From Streptomyces sp. M41(2017) (GTDB lineage Bacteria > Actinomycetota > Actinomycetes > Streptomycetales > Streptomycetaceae), in assembly GCF_002078175.1 (NCBI RefSeq), contig NZ_MWFK01000001.1:3410001-3474000 (forward strand): a stretch of 64,000 nt of DNA. Reading direction: 5' to 3'. Of this stretch, positions 43,129-51,523 are shown piece after piece (within the stretch, counting starts at the first letter, position 1; each line of letters starts with the position of its first letter). A model generated the notes under the pieces. It saw only the letters and a program-made list of their open reading frames with translations. It made no database searches and was not told the origin of the DNA. Made by a program: the position numbers and the translations under genes.

Positions 43129-45254
43129 ACGACGGGCACGCCCCGGGCGCACCGGGCGGCCCGGGCAACGGTCACCGTGCGCTGCACGACCTCGTCATGG
43201 CGGCCACCGTACGCATCCATCGCGCGGGCGCCGGGTATGCCCTGGACGAACCCGGCACGTTCCTCGGGAGCGGCTTCTTCATCGCTCCGAACTGGGTTCT
43301 GACCTGCGCGCACGTGGTCCGGAGCGGGGAGGGGGACGAGGTGACGGTGGTGTACGAGACAGGGCCGGGCCGGGGCACGTCCGCCGTCGCCGGAGTGGTG
43401 GCGACGGCCCTCCCCGACCATGTCGGCCTCCCCGTGCGCGGCACCTGGCCCTCTCCCGACCTGGCCCTGGTGCGGCTGAGCGAACCCGTGGACCACGACT
43501 GCGCCTATGTGACGGAACGCCCGGCGGCCTACTACGAGGAGGCCGTCGTCCTCTACTCCGGCTGGTCCGTGGTCGGCGGGGAGCTGCGCCGGCTGAGCGG
43601 CACCTGCACGGTGCAGGGCACCCTCGGCGGCTGGTCCGACGACGAACAGATCCGGCTGGGCGGCGACGTGCTGCCGCCCGGCGTCTCGGGCGGCCCCGTC
43701 GTCGATCCCGTACGCGGTGAGGTCGTCGGCGTCCTCAAGTCCCGCGCGGACCGCGGACTCGGGGGCACCTGCACCGGGGTCGAGCAGTTACGGTCCCTGC
43801 CGGTGCCCGCCGAGGAGCCGCGTGCCGAGCACGACGACAGCTATCAGGCCGTCTTCCACGCCCACGACCGCTACCACCGGGACCGGCAGCGCCATCCGGA
43901 CACGGACCGCAGCACCTGGGCCGACGTGCAGAACCAGCTCGGAGCCCGCCCCGGCCGGGCGCTGAGCCCGGAGGAGCGGACCCAGCTGCTCGGCCGGCTC
44001 GCCGACCTGCCGCCGCCGGTCAGCACCCGCGCCCTCCTCGGCCTCCTCGAATCCCTGCTCGGCGACCAGACCGCGATCCCGCACCCGGCGCCGCGCGGCT
44101 GGCGCGACGGACTCGGCGCCCTCTACGAGAACTCCCGTCAGGACGCGGCCCTGGACCTCGTCCTCGACTACGCGATGCGGGCCATGTCCGCCGAGCGGCC
44201 CTTCGTCACCCCGGGCACCCAGGCCGCCGAGCGGGCGTTGTGGGAGTGGGTACGGCAGACCGCCGAAGGCCGACCGGGCCCCGGCTACCGGCGCCGCCTC
44301 GGCCAACAGTGGATCGAGCGGCTCCAGTTGCCGCCGCGCGGCCCGTCGGCCGCGGGAGCAGGAGCGGCGCGCACACCCGCGCGGAGCGCCGACCGTGCGC
44401 CCCGGCTGTTCGTCCTGCTCGAACTGGAGCAGCTCGGGTGGGAGCCGGGCCGCTGCGACTGGCACGTCGCGGTCGGCCGGCCGACCGGCGAGGTGGTGCG
44501 GCTGCGCGACGGCGAACGCACCCCGCTGGAGGACTTGCCGGCCGTCCTCGCGCCGGCTCTCACGGAGGCCTTCCGCCAGTGCGACGAACCCGGGCGGCCC
44601 GCCGACCTCCAGGTCGCGCTGCCCCATCTGCTGCTCGGACTCGACGTCGACGCATGGCAGTTGGGCCCCGACGAGCCACCGCTCGGCGCGCACCGGCCCG
44701 TCGTCGTGCGCTGCGCCGACCGGGAGCAACTGCCCGACCCCGGCGACGGGAACGGGCTCCCGGACGGCAAGGAGGAGCCGCTGCCCGAGGAGGAGCGACA
44801 CGAACGGGAGGCGCGCTGGAAGTGGATCCACACGCACGGCGCCCAGGCCGAAGTCCTCGACTGTGAGGACGGGTTGCGGGTTCCCGTGCCCGCCGCGGAG
44901 TCGCTGCGCGGACTGCCGCACCGGACCGTCCCGGTGCTCTGCCGGTACGGCGACCACCGCTTCGAGGACGACCGGGTGGCGCTCGTGCGGATCGTGCACG
45001 GCGGCTACGGGGTGGCGCTGTGGCGGCGCTGGCGCGGGCAGGCCGACGCGGTCTGCGGCGAGTTCCACCGCCGGGCCGGCGACACGGTGGCCGGGGCGGG
45101 CGGCGCCGACCGGCTCCCCGAGCTGGTGCACGCGCTGCGCGCCGGTCTGCGCGCGGGCAAACCGGAGACCTACTGGGCCGACGGGATCGCCCTCTTCTAC
45201 GACGATCCCCGCAGGCCCCTGCCCGGCACCGGAGACCTGCTGGAGGCGCCGTGA
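43125..45254 (+). CDS. Trypsin-like protease fused to VMAP-type C-terminal region
   Basis: A 709-residue cytoplasmic protein without signal peptide. A chymotrypsin-fold protease occupies about 20-225 with His63 (VLTCAHVV), Asp112 (SPDLALVRL) and Ser188 (PPGVSGGPVV), all catalytic positions intact. A helical linking part (about 235-330, LSPEERTQLLGRLADLP, resembling effector-associated or VMAP middle domains) leads to a VMAP-C region (about 340-709; RLFVLLELEQLG, WRRWRGQADAVCGEF, YWADGIALFYDDP). In published vWA-MoxR-VMAP ternary systems this part is the client/effector protein. Codon 222 is TTA (43788-43790), making translation bldA-dependent. The partner ATPase follows 157 bp downstream. Confidence 0.88.
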   Translation: MNDGHAPGAPGGPGNGHRALHDLVMAATVRIHRAGAGYALDEPGTFLGSGFFIAPNWVLTCAHVVRSGEGDEVTVVYETGPGRGTSAVAGVVATALPDHVGLPVRGTWPSPDLALVRLSEPVDHDCAYVTERPAAYYEEAVVLYSGWSVVGGELRRLSGTCTVQGTLGGWSDDEQIRLGGDVLPPGVSGGPVVDPVRGEVVGVLKSRADRGLGGTCTGVEQLRSLPVPAEEPRAEHDDSYQAVFHAHDRYHRDRQRHPDTDRSTWADVQNQLGARPGRALSPEERTQLLGRLADLPPPVSTRALLGLLESLLGDQTAIPHPAPRGWRDGLGALYENSRQDAALDLVLDYAMRAMSAERPFVTPGTQAAERALWEWVRQTAEGRPGPGYRRRLGQQWIERLQLPPRGPSAAGAGAARTPARSADRAPRLFVLLELEQLGWEPGRCDWHVAVGRPTGEVVRLRDGERTPLEDLPAVLAPALTEAFRQCDEPGRPADLQVALPHLLLGLDVDAWQLGPDEPPLGAHRPVVVRCADREQLPDPGDGNGLPDGKEEPLPEEERHEREARWKWIHTHGAQAEVLDCEDGLRVPVPAAESLRGLPHRTVPVLCRYGDHRFEDDRVALVRIVHGGYGVALWRRWRGQADAVCGEFHRRAGDTVAGAGGADRLPELVHALRAGLRAGKPETYWADGIALFYDDPRRPLPGTGDLLEAP

Positions 45255-45411
45255 CCGCGCAGGCCGGGGCATGGTCGCGTGATGCGCCGGGAGAGCCCAA
45301 GTGGGCTGCCGTGAGCCCGCCTTGGGACCTTACGGGGCCTCCCGAGGGTCGATACGGTGATGCAGACTCCGACGGCTGCCGTGGTGGACGAGTGACGACG
45401 AGGACTGGGCA

Positions 45412-46440
45412 ATGACCGAATCCAGCGAGTGGCTCATCTACCGGGGTGCCGGCGAACCCCACGACGGCCTGGACCGCCTTCCGGCCCCGCCGCCCTGGCG
45501 CGACTTCGCGAGCCGGGAAACGGCCGGAGCCGGCGCCGACGGTTCCGAGGACCGCAGGCTGGGCGCGCACCGACACCTGGCCGAACTGCACCGGCCCGGC
45601 GCCGAGGAGCTGGAGATGATCAACGCGGCGCTGTACCTGCGCCGCCCGCTGCTCGTCACCGGCAGCCCCGGCGCGGGAAAGAGCACCCTCGCGCACTCGG
45701 TCGCGTACGAACTCGGTCTGGGCAACGTGCTGCGCTGGCCCATCGTCAGCCGTTCCACGCTCCAGGACGGGCTCTACCACTACGACGCGATCGCCCGGCT
45801 CCAGGACGTGCAGATCGCCGCGCCCCAGAGCGCCGACCCGGCCGCGCCCGGCGCCCCCGGCTCCGTCGAGGGCATCGGCAGCTACATCCGGCTCGGCCCC
45901 CTCGGCACCGCGCTGCTGCCGTCCGACACGCCGCGCGTGCTGCTCATCGACGAACTCGACAAGAGTGACATCGACCTGCCCAACGACCTCCTGAACGTCC
46001 TGGAGGAAGGCGAGTTCGCGATCCCCGAGCTGGAGCGCGTCGCCGACCGGCTGCCCGGCGGCGAGGCCGAGGTGCTCACCGCCGACGGCAGCAAGGCCCG
46101 GGTCCGCGACGGACGGGTGCGCTGCCGCGCCTTCCCCTTCGTGGTCCTCACCAGCAACGGCGAGCGCGACTTCCCGGCCCCCCTGATGCGCCGCTGCATC
46201 CACCTCGAACTGGGCCGCCCGGACCACAAGCGGCTCGCCACCTTCGTCCGCGCCCACCTCGGCGACGAGGCCGCCCGTGCCGGGGACGACCTCATCACCC
46301 ACTTCCTGGAGCGCTCGCGCAGCGAACTCGTCGCCGCCGACCAGCTCCTGAACGCCATCTACCTCACCGACGCCGCCGCGCCGCCCAGTCGCGACCGGCT
46401 CGCCGACCTGCTCATCCAGCGACTCGACCGCCCGAGGTGA
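45412..46440 (+). CDS. MoxR-type AAA+ ATPase
   Basis: A 342-residue AAA+ protein. A short N-terminal helix-poor segment precedes Walker A GSPGAGKS (Gly84-Ser91), Walker B VLLIDELDKSD, sensor 1 FPFVVLTSNGERDFP and the arginine-containing RRCIHLELGRPD. This is the MoxR ATPase that, with a vWA protein, works as a chaperone remodelling a client protein. It is seven bases ahead of the vWA-TPR gene, and the VMAP protease is upstream, which completes the ternary set. Confidence 0.92.
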   Translation: MTESSEWLIYRGAGEPHDGLDRLPAPPPWRDFASRETAGAGADGSEDRRLGAHRHLAELHRPGAEELEMINAALYLRRPLLVTGSPGAGKSTLAHSVAYELGLGNVLRWPIVSRSTLQDGLYHYDAIARLQDVQIAAPQSADPAAPGAPGSVEGIGSYIRLGPLGTALLPSDTPRVLLIDELDKSDIDLPNDLLNVLEEGEFAIPELERVADRLPGGEAEVLTADGSKARVRDGRVRCRAFPFVVLTSNGERDFPAPLMRRCIHLELGRPDHKRLATFVRAHLGDEAARAGDDLITHFLERSRSELVAADQLLNAIYLTDAAAPPSRDRLADLLIQRLDRPR

Positions 46441-46447
46441 CGCGCTG

Positions 46448-49400
46448 ATGCCCGGCGGCGACCCGATCGCCGAACTCGTCGCCCGGATGCGGCAGATCGG
46501 GCTCGATCCCGACGCCGGACAACTGGCCGACGCGCTCTGGCTGGCGCGCTGGTCCCGTCCGACGGACACCGTGGAGCGCGGGCCGGGGAGCGTGCCCCGG
46601 GACGGCGCGGCGACGCCGGGCGACGATCCGGGTCCCGTACGGCCCGACCCGCGGCCCACCGACCCGCCGGCGCCCGGCGACAGGACCGGACCGCCGCGCC
46701 GGGACACCGGCACGGACCGGCGCGTCGCGCTGTACCCGGTCCCGCGCGACGGCGCGCCCCGCGGACCCGTACGGGGCCGAGCGGCGGAGCTGCCGGTCGG
46801 CGTCCCGGCCGCGCCCGCGTTCCCCGCCCCCCTCGAACTCCAGCGCGCCCTGCGCCCGTTGCAGGGATACCGCACCGCCGCGCCACCCCTGCGCACCACC
46901 CTCGACGAGACGGCCACCGCCGAACTCAGCGCCCGCGCGGGCGGACTGGTCCTCCCGGTGTTCCGGGGGGTCACCCGCGCGGACGCGGCACTCCAGCTGG
47001 TGATGGACGCCTCCTCGTCGATGCGTGTCTGGGACCGCATGTTCACCGAACTGGAGCAGGTCTTCAGCCAGTTGGGTGCCTTCTGGGGGGTCGAGGTCAG
47101 TCATCTGCACCAGGGGCCCGACGGCGAGCCCGCCGTCAGTCGCAGTCCCGAGCCCGGCGCGGCCCCGCTGCACTCCGCCGACCGGCTCAGCGACCCCACC
47201 GGCCGCCGGGTCACCCTCCTCGTCAGCGACTGCGCCGGCCCCCTGTGGCACAGCGGCCGCGCCCACCGGCTGCTCCACCACCTGTCCCGGCTCGGCCCCG
47301 TCGCCGTGCTCCAGCCGCTGCCGCAACGCATGTGGAACCGCACCCGCCTGCCGGTGTCGTACGGCCGGCTGACGCGCGGCGAAGCCCTCGCGGGTGCCGC
47401 CACGCTGAAGGTCAGGCTGCCCGCGGGAACCCCGCCGGAGGCGCGCGGGGGCGCCCTGCCGGTGCCCGTGCTGCCTCCCGAGCCCACCGCGCTCGGCGCC
47501 TGGGCGCGGCTGCTGTCGGGGGCCGGAGCGGGGCCCGTCGCCGGCGCGGTCGGATGGGTCCGCCACGACCACGGACCGGCCCAGGGACCCCGCGCCGGGC
47601 GACGGCCGTCCGGTCTCGAACTGGTCAGCCGGTTCCGGTCCAACGCCTCCAAGGCCGCCGGGAGACTGGCCGGATATCTCGCGGCGGCCCCCCTCAGCCT
47701 CCCCGTGATGCAACTCGTCCAGCGCACCATGCTCCCCGACTCCGGGCCCTCCGAACTGGCGGAGGTCCTGCTCAGTGGACTGGTCTCGCGCGCCAAGGCC
47801 GAGGACCACGGCGAGGACGGCGCCCAGTGGTACGAGTTCGCCCCCGGGGTGCAGGAGGCCCTGCTGTCACCGCTGGGCCGCGACGAGGCGATGCTCGTCC
47901 TCAAGCACTGCTCCGAGTACATCGAGTACCGCTTCGGCAGGGGCGGCCCCAACTTCCCCGCCCTGGCGCTCGCCCAGCTCGGCGACGGCGGCTCCGGACG
48001 GCCGTATCCGCCCGGCACCGGATACGCGGGCGAGAACGGCGACAACGGCGGCGCCACCCTCGTGCCGCAGCCCTTCGCCGAGGTCGCCGCGCGGGTGCTG
48101 GAGCGATTCATGCCCCTGCCCGAACAGTTCGCGCTGTACGGCGGACGCGGGCGGGACGACCTGCCCGGCGGCCGCCCCACGCACGCCGCCGTGACCCGGG
48201 CCCGCACCCTGGCCGGCCGGTTCGACAGCGACGGCATGGTGCAGGACCTCATCGACGCCGTCCAACTGCTGCGCGGCGCGACCGAACACGAACGGCCCGC
48301 GGGCGCCGACCCCGAACTGTGGGCCGAGTACGCCACCTGCGTGCTGCGGCTGTGGGAGGTGCAGGGCGGCGCCGACCTGCTGCGCGAGGCGGAGACCGCC
48401 GCCGAACGGGCCGTCGCGCATCCCCGGGCGCTGCGTGAACGCGCCGCCCTCGCAAGGGTGTTGCACGCCGCCGCCACCGACCGCAGGCGGCGCGGCGACC
48501 GGCGCGGCGCGCTCGACCTGCTGCGCCGCGCCGACCGCGAGTACGCGGTGGCCTGCGCCGCGCCCGGCCTGGAGGACACCGAGGCCCTGCGGCTCACCCT
48601 GGAGCGGGTCCGCGCCCTGGAGGCCCAGTGGCGCCTCGGCGGCGACAGCGCCCTCCTGCAGGGCGCGGTCGGCATGCTGGAGGCCTTCGCCGACGCCTGG
48701 CCCGACGAGCGGCCCCGCCCGACCGAACTGCCGCTCGCCCACGGCCGCGTCCTGCTGCGCCTCTCGGGCGCCACGGCCGACCACGAACAGTCCAGGCTCT
48801 ACGCGGAACAGGGTGCCCACTCGCTGCGGGCCGCCCTCGAACCCGGCGGCCCGGCGACGGTGCCCGGCGTCGCCGACGAGACCGACCGCGTCCGGATCCT
48901 CCTCGACCTCGTCGACGCGGTCCTGCGGTCCGGCGGCCCGCTCGACGACGCCCGCACCCATGTCGACGAGGCCCTCGGACTGACCCGCGACCAGGGGCTG
49001 CGCGCCGCCCTGCACGTGCGGGCCGGCCGCATCCACGTCGCCCGGTACGCCGAGAGCGGCGACCCCCGTGAGCTCCAGGACGCCGCCGACCGGTTCCAGC
49101 AGGCCTCCCGCGGAGTGCCCCGGGACGCCCCCGCGCACGCGGACGTCCTGGCCGAGTGGGGCGAAGCCCTGCTGCACCGAGCCGTCCTGGACCGCGGCCC
49201 CGAGTCGCTGTCCCGGGCCATCCGGGTGCTGCGCGACTGCCGCGCCGAGACCCCGTCGGGCAGCCGCGACCTCGCCCACCGCCTGCTGCTGCTCGGCCGC
49301 GCCCTGATGCTGCGGTACCGCGCCCGCGGCGACCGGGTCGACCTGCGGGAGGCCGAACACCTGCTCGGGCTCGCGGCGCTGGAGGAGGGCCCGCCGCTGA

Positions 49401-49753
49401 CCACCGCGCGCTGCTGGCTGGAACTCGGGCAGGCGCAGTTCGAGGCGTACCAGAGCCTCGGCCGCAAGGCCCGCCTCGACGAGGCCATCGACGCCTTCCG
49501 GGCCGCAGCCGAGACGGCGCGTGACGCCGAGGGCGAGGCGGAGACGGACCGGCAGCGCCAGGAGGCCGTGGAACTGGGAGCGCGGGCACAGCACTGGCGG
49601 GGTATGTCCTACGAGGCGGCGGCACGGCCACGGGCCGCACGGGAGGCCTACCGCGCCGCACGCACCGAGTGGTCCAGGCTCCCGGAGGGCGCCCTGAGCA
49701 CGGGCGAGCCGACGGCCCGGCAGACGGCGCAGCGGCTGGCCGAGCTGGAGTGA
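46448..49753 (+). CDS. vWA-domain protein with C-terminal TPR array (SAV_2336-type)
   Basis: An 1101-residue protein. A disordered Pro/Arg/Asp-rich segment (about 40-110) leads to a von Willebrand A domain whose MIDAS motif DASSS is at 187-191, and a hydrophilic middle region follows. From about 590 to the end a helical tetratricopeptide array is visible (repeats containing LARVLHAAATDR, ADRFQQASRGV, AIRVLRDC, DAFRAAAETA). Together these match the SAV_2336 N-terminal-domain proteins. In ternary conflict systems the vWA protein scaffolds the MoxR ATPase and the VMAP client; the TPRs could bind partners or the modified peptide. Confidence 0.88.
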   Translation: MPGGDPIAELVARMRQIGLDPDAGQLADALWLARWSRPTDTVERGPGSVPRDGAATPGDDPGPVRPDPRPTDPPAPGDRTGPPRRDTGTDRRVALYPVPRDGAPRGPVRGRAAELPVGVPAAPAFPAPLELQRALRPLQGYRTAAPPLRTTLDETATAELSARAGGLVLPVFRGVTRADAALQLVMDASSSMRVWDRMFTELEQVFSQLGAFWGVEVSHLHQGPDGEPAVSRSPEPGAAPLHSADRLSDPTGRRVTLLVSDCAGPLWHSGRAHRLLHHLSRLGPVAVLQPLPQRMWNRTRLPVSYGRLTRGEALAGAATLKVRLPAGTPPEARGGALPVPVLPPEPTALGAWARLLSGAGAGPVAGAVGWVRHDHGPAQGPRAGRRPSGLELVSRFRSNASKAAGRLAGYLAAAPLSLPVMQLVQRTMLPDSGPSELAEVLLSGLVSRAKAEDHGEDGAQWYEFAPGVQEALLSPLGRDEAMLVLKHCSEYIEYRFGRGGPNFPALALAQLGDGGSGRPYPPGTGYAGENGDNGGATLVPQPFAEVAARVLERFMPLPEQFALYGGRGRDDLPGGRPTHAAVTRARTLAGRFDSDGMVQDLIDAVQLLRGATEHERPAGADPELWAEYATCVLRLWEVQGGADLLREAETAAERAVAHPRALRERAALARVLHAAATDRRRRGDRRGALDLLRRADREYAVACAAPGLEDTEALRLTLERVRALEAQWRLGGDSALLQGAVGMLEAFADAWPDERPRPTELPLAHGRVLLRLSGATADHEQSRLYAEQGAHSLRAALEPGGPATVPGVADETDRVRILLDLVDAVLRSGGPLDDARTHVDEALGLTRDQGLRAALHVRAGRIHVARYAESGDPRELQDAADRFQQASRGVPRDAPAHADVLAEWGEALLHRAVLDRGPESLSRAIRVLRDCRAETPSGSRDLAHRLLLLGRALMLRYRARGDRVDLREAEHLLGLAALEEGPPLTTARCWLELGQAQFEAYQSLGRKARLDEAIDAFRAAAETARDAEGEAETDRQRQEAVELGARAQHWRGMSYEAAARPRAAREAYRAARTEWSRLPEGALSTGEPTARQTAQRLAELE

Positions 49754-49812
49754 ACGAGCAGGTGCCCGCCGGCGACCGCCGGTGCGGCGACAGGGAGACC
49801 CAGGGGGATGAC

Positions 49813-50034
49813 ATGGGCGTACGGGACGAAGCACGGGACGCGGACGTCACGGGGGACGGGCCGGCGGGCCCGCCGGAGCCGTGGGAGGCCGGGGAACTGC
49901 CCGACCTGCTGGACCTGGACCTGGCGGGCCTGCGGGCCGTCCGGCACCCGGTGCTGGACGAGGTGCTGGCCGATCTGCGGGAACGCGCCGCCCGTCCCAG
50001 CGAGATCCTCTGGGGATTCAACAACTCCTTCTGA
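49813..50034 (+). CDS. FxsA-like RiPP precursor peptide (FxSxx-COOH family, variant tail)
   Basis: A 73-residue peptide. An acidic, Asp/Leu/Ala-rich leader (about residues 24-60, DLLDLDLAGLRAVRHPVLDEVLADL) resembles FxsA leaders. It ends WGFNNSF at the C-terminus. The family name refers to Phe at -5 and Ser at -3. Here Phe is at -5 but -3 is Asn and Ser is at -2. ATG at 49813 follows GGGGGATGAC. A different-frame ATG at 49808 is not the start. It is 59 bases after the vWA gene and directly precedes the radical SAM maturase, so the C-terminal residues are the expected modification site. Confidence 0.82.
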   Translation: MGVRDEARDADVTGDGPAGPPEPWEAGELPDLLDLDLAGLRAVRHPVLDEVLADLRERAARPSEILWGFNNSF

Positions 50035-50048
50035 GGGACGGGATGGAC

Positions 50049-50058
50049 GGGGGGGGGG
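50049..50058. repeat. Ten-base G tract between precursor and maturase genes
   Basis: A G10 homopolymer 15 bases after the fxsA stop. It lies in untranslated leader sequence of the maturase gene. Such tracts can slip in replication; whether it alters expression is unknown. Confidence 0.8.
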
Positions 50059-50239
50059 AACGCCGGCACGGCCGGCGCAAGGCGTCGGTTCCGGTCCCCT
50101 CCGGTGGCTGAACCGGACAACTTCCGACGCGCCGCGTTTGTGTCCGGGCCCCGCCCGGGAATGCCGCCCCGTACGGGCAGGGGCCGAGGCGCGGTGCGCG
50201 CCGCGGAACCGCGGGGCCGTACGTCATGGGGGTGCCGGA

Positions 50240-51523
50240 GTGTCGGACGAGGTGACCTCCGCGCTCCCCACGACGTCCACCCCGCACCGGGACACCCCAC
50301 ATCCCGGTCCGCGCGCCACCGCGACCTCCCGTCCGCCGGACCCCGCCCCGGCGCCGGACCGAGCGCACCGCACCGGCGAACCGCCCTTTCCCTTCCGGCA
50401 GTTCATCGTCAAGATGCACGGCCGCTGCAACCTCGCCTGCCGCTACTGCTACCTCTACGAGGGCCCCGACCACGGCTGGCGCGCCCGCCCCGCCGTCACC
50501 CCGCCCGCCGTCCTGGAACGCACCGCGCGGCGCATCGGCGAACACGCCCGCGCGCACGGTTCGACGGCGCTGTCCCTGGTCCTGCACGGCGGCGAGCCGC
50601 TGCTCGCCGGCACCGGCACGCTCGCCCGGTTCACCGACCGCGTCCGCCATCTGGTGCCGGACGACTGCACGGTGCACGCCACCGTCCAGACCAACGCCAC
50701 CCTGCTCACCGAACGCCGGCTGGCCGTCCTCGCCCGGCACGGCATCCGCGTCGGCATCAGCCTGGACGGCGGACTGCCCGAGCACAACACGCTGCGCACC
50801 GACCGCGCCGGACGCCCCTCCTGGCCCGCGGCGACCCGCGGCGCCCGCCTCGCCGCGACACACCACCCGGGGGCGTTCGCCGGAATCCTCACCGTCGTGG
50901 ACCCCGCGACCGACCCGGTGGAGCTGTACGAGTCGCTGCTCGAACTGCGGCCGCCCGCTCTCGACCTGCTGCTCCCGCACGGCAACTGGTCGGCGCCTCC
51001 CCTGCGGTGGACCGCCGGGGCGACGCCGTACGGGGACTGGCTGAGCGCGGTCTTCGACCGCTGGTGGGGAGCGGGACGGCGGGAGACGCGCGTCCGGCTC
51101 TTCGAGGAGTGCCTCGCCCTGCTCCTCGGGCTGCCCGCCGCCACCGAGTCGCTCGGACTCGCGCCGTTCGACGCCGTCGTCGTGGAGACCGACGGTTCCA
51201 TCGAACAGGTCGACTCGCTGAAGTCCTGCTACGCGGGGGCCGCGGAGACCGGACTCGACGTCTTCCGGCACGGCTTCGACGAGGCGCTCGGCCACCCCGG
51301 GATCGCCGCCCGGCAGGCGGGCGCCGCCGCGCTCGCCGCGGACTGCCGGGCCTGCCCGCTGCTCACGGTCTGCGGCGGCGGCCACTACGCCCACCGGTAC
51401 CGCGCCGGACGGGGCTTCGCCAACCCGTCCGTCTACTGCGCCGACCTCCAGCGCTTCATCCGGCACGTCGCGCGGAGACTGGCCGGGGCCGTCCCCGCGG
51501 CTTCCGAAGGAGGCGTCCCGTGA
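50240..51523 (+). CDS. FxsB-type radical SAM/SPASM peptide maturase
   Basis: A 427-residue radical SAM enzyme expected to cross-link side chains (cyclophane type) in the FxsA tail. The [4Fe-4S] CxxxCxxC motif is Cys63, Cys67, Cys70 (GRCNLACRYCYLYEG) after a Pro-rich disordered head of about 48 residues. SPASM-like auxiliary cysteines are CRACPLLTVCGGGHY and SVYCADLQRF. The GTG start is preferred because longer in-frame readings translate the G tract and leader. Its stop overlaps the hydroxylase start. Family assignment also rests on the adjacent precursor and HExxH genes. Confidence 0.88.
   Translation: MSDEVTSALPTTSTPHRDTPHPGPRATATSRPPDPAPAPDRAHRTGEPPFPFRQFIVKMHGRCNLACRYCYLYEGPDHGWRARPAVTPPAVLERTARRIGEHARAHGSTALSLVLHGGEPLLAGTGTLARFTDRVRHLVPDDCTVHATVQTNATLLTERRLAVLARHGIRVGISLDGGLPEHNTLRTDRAGRPSWPAATRGARLAATHHPGAFAGILTVVDPATDPVELYESLLELRPPALDLLLPHGNWSAPPLRWTAGATPYGDWLSAVFDRWWGAGRRETRVRLFEECLALLLGLPAATESLGLAPFDAVVVETDGSIEQVDSLKSCYAGAAETGLDVFRHGFDEALGHPGIAARQAGAAALAADCRACPLLTVCGGGHYAHRYRAGRGFANPSVYCADLQRFIRHVARRLAGAVPAASEGGVP

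Noticed and set aside
49808..50239. N-terminal extension of the radical SAM maturase back to 49808
   Set aside because: The extension reads the precursor gene out of frame and the G10 tract. Its composition is unlike the enzyme, and GTG 50240 gives a sensible start.
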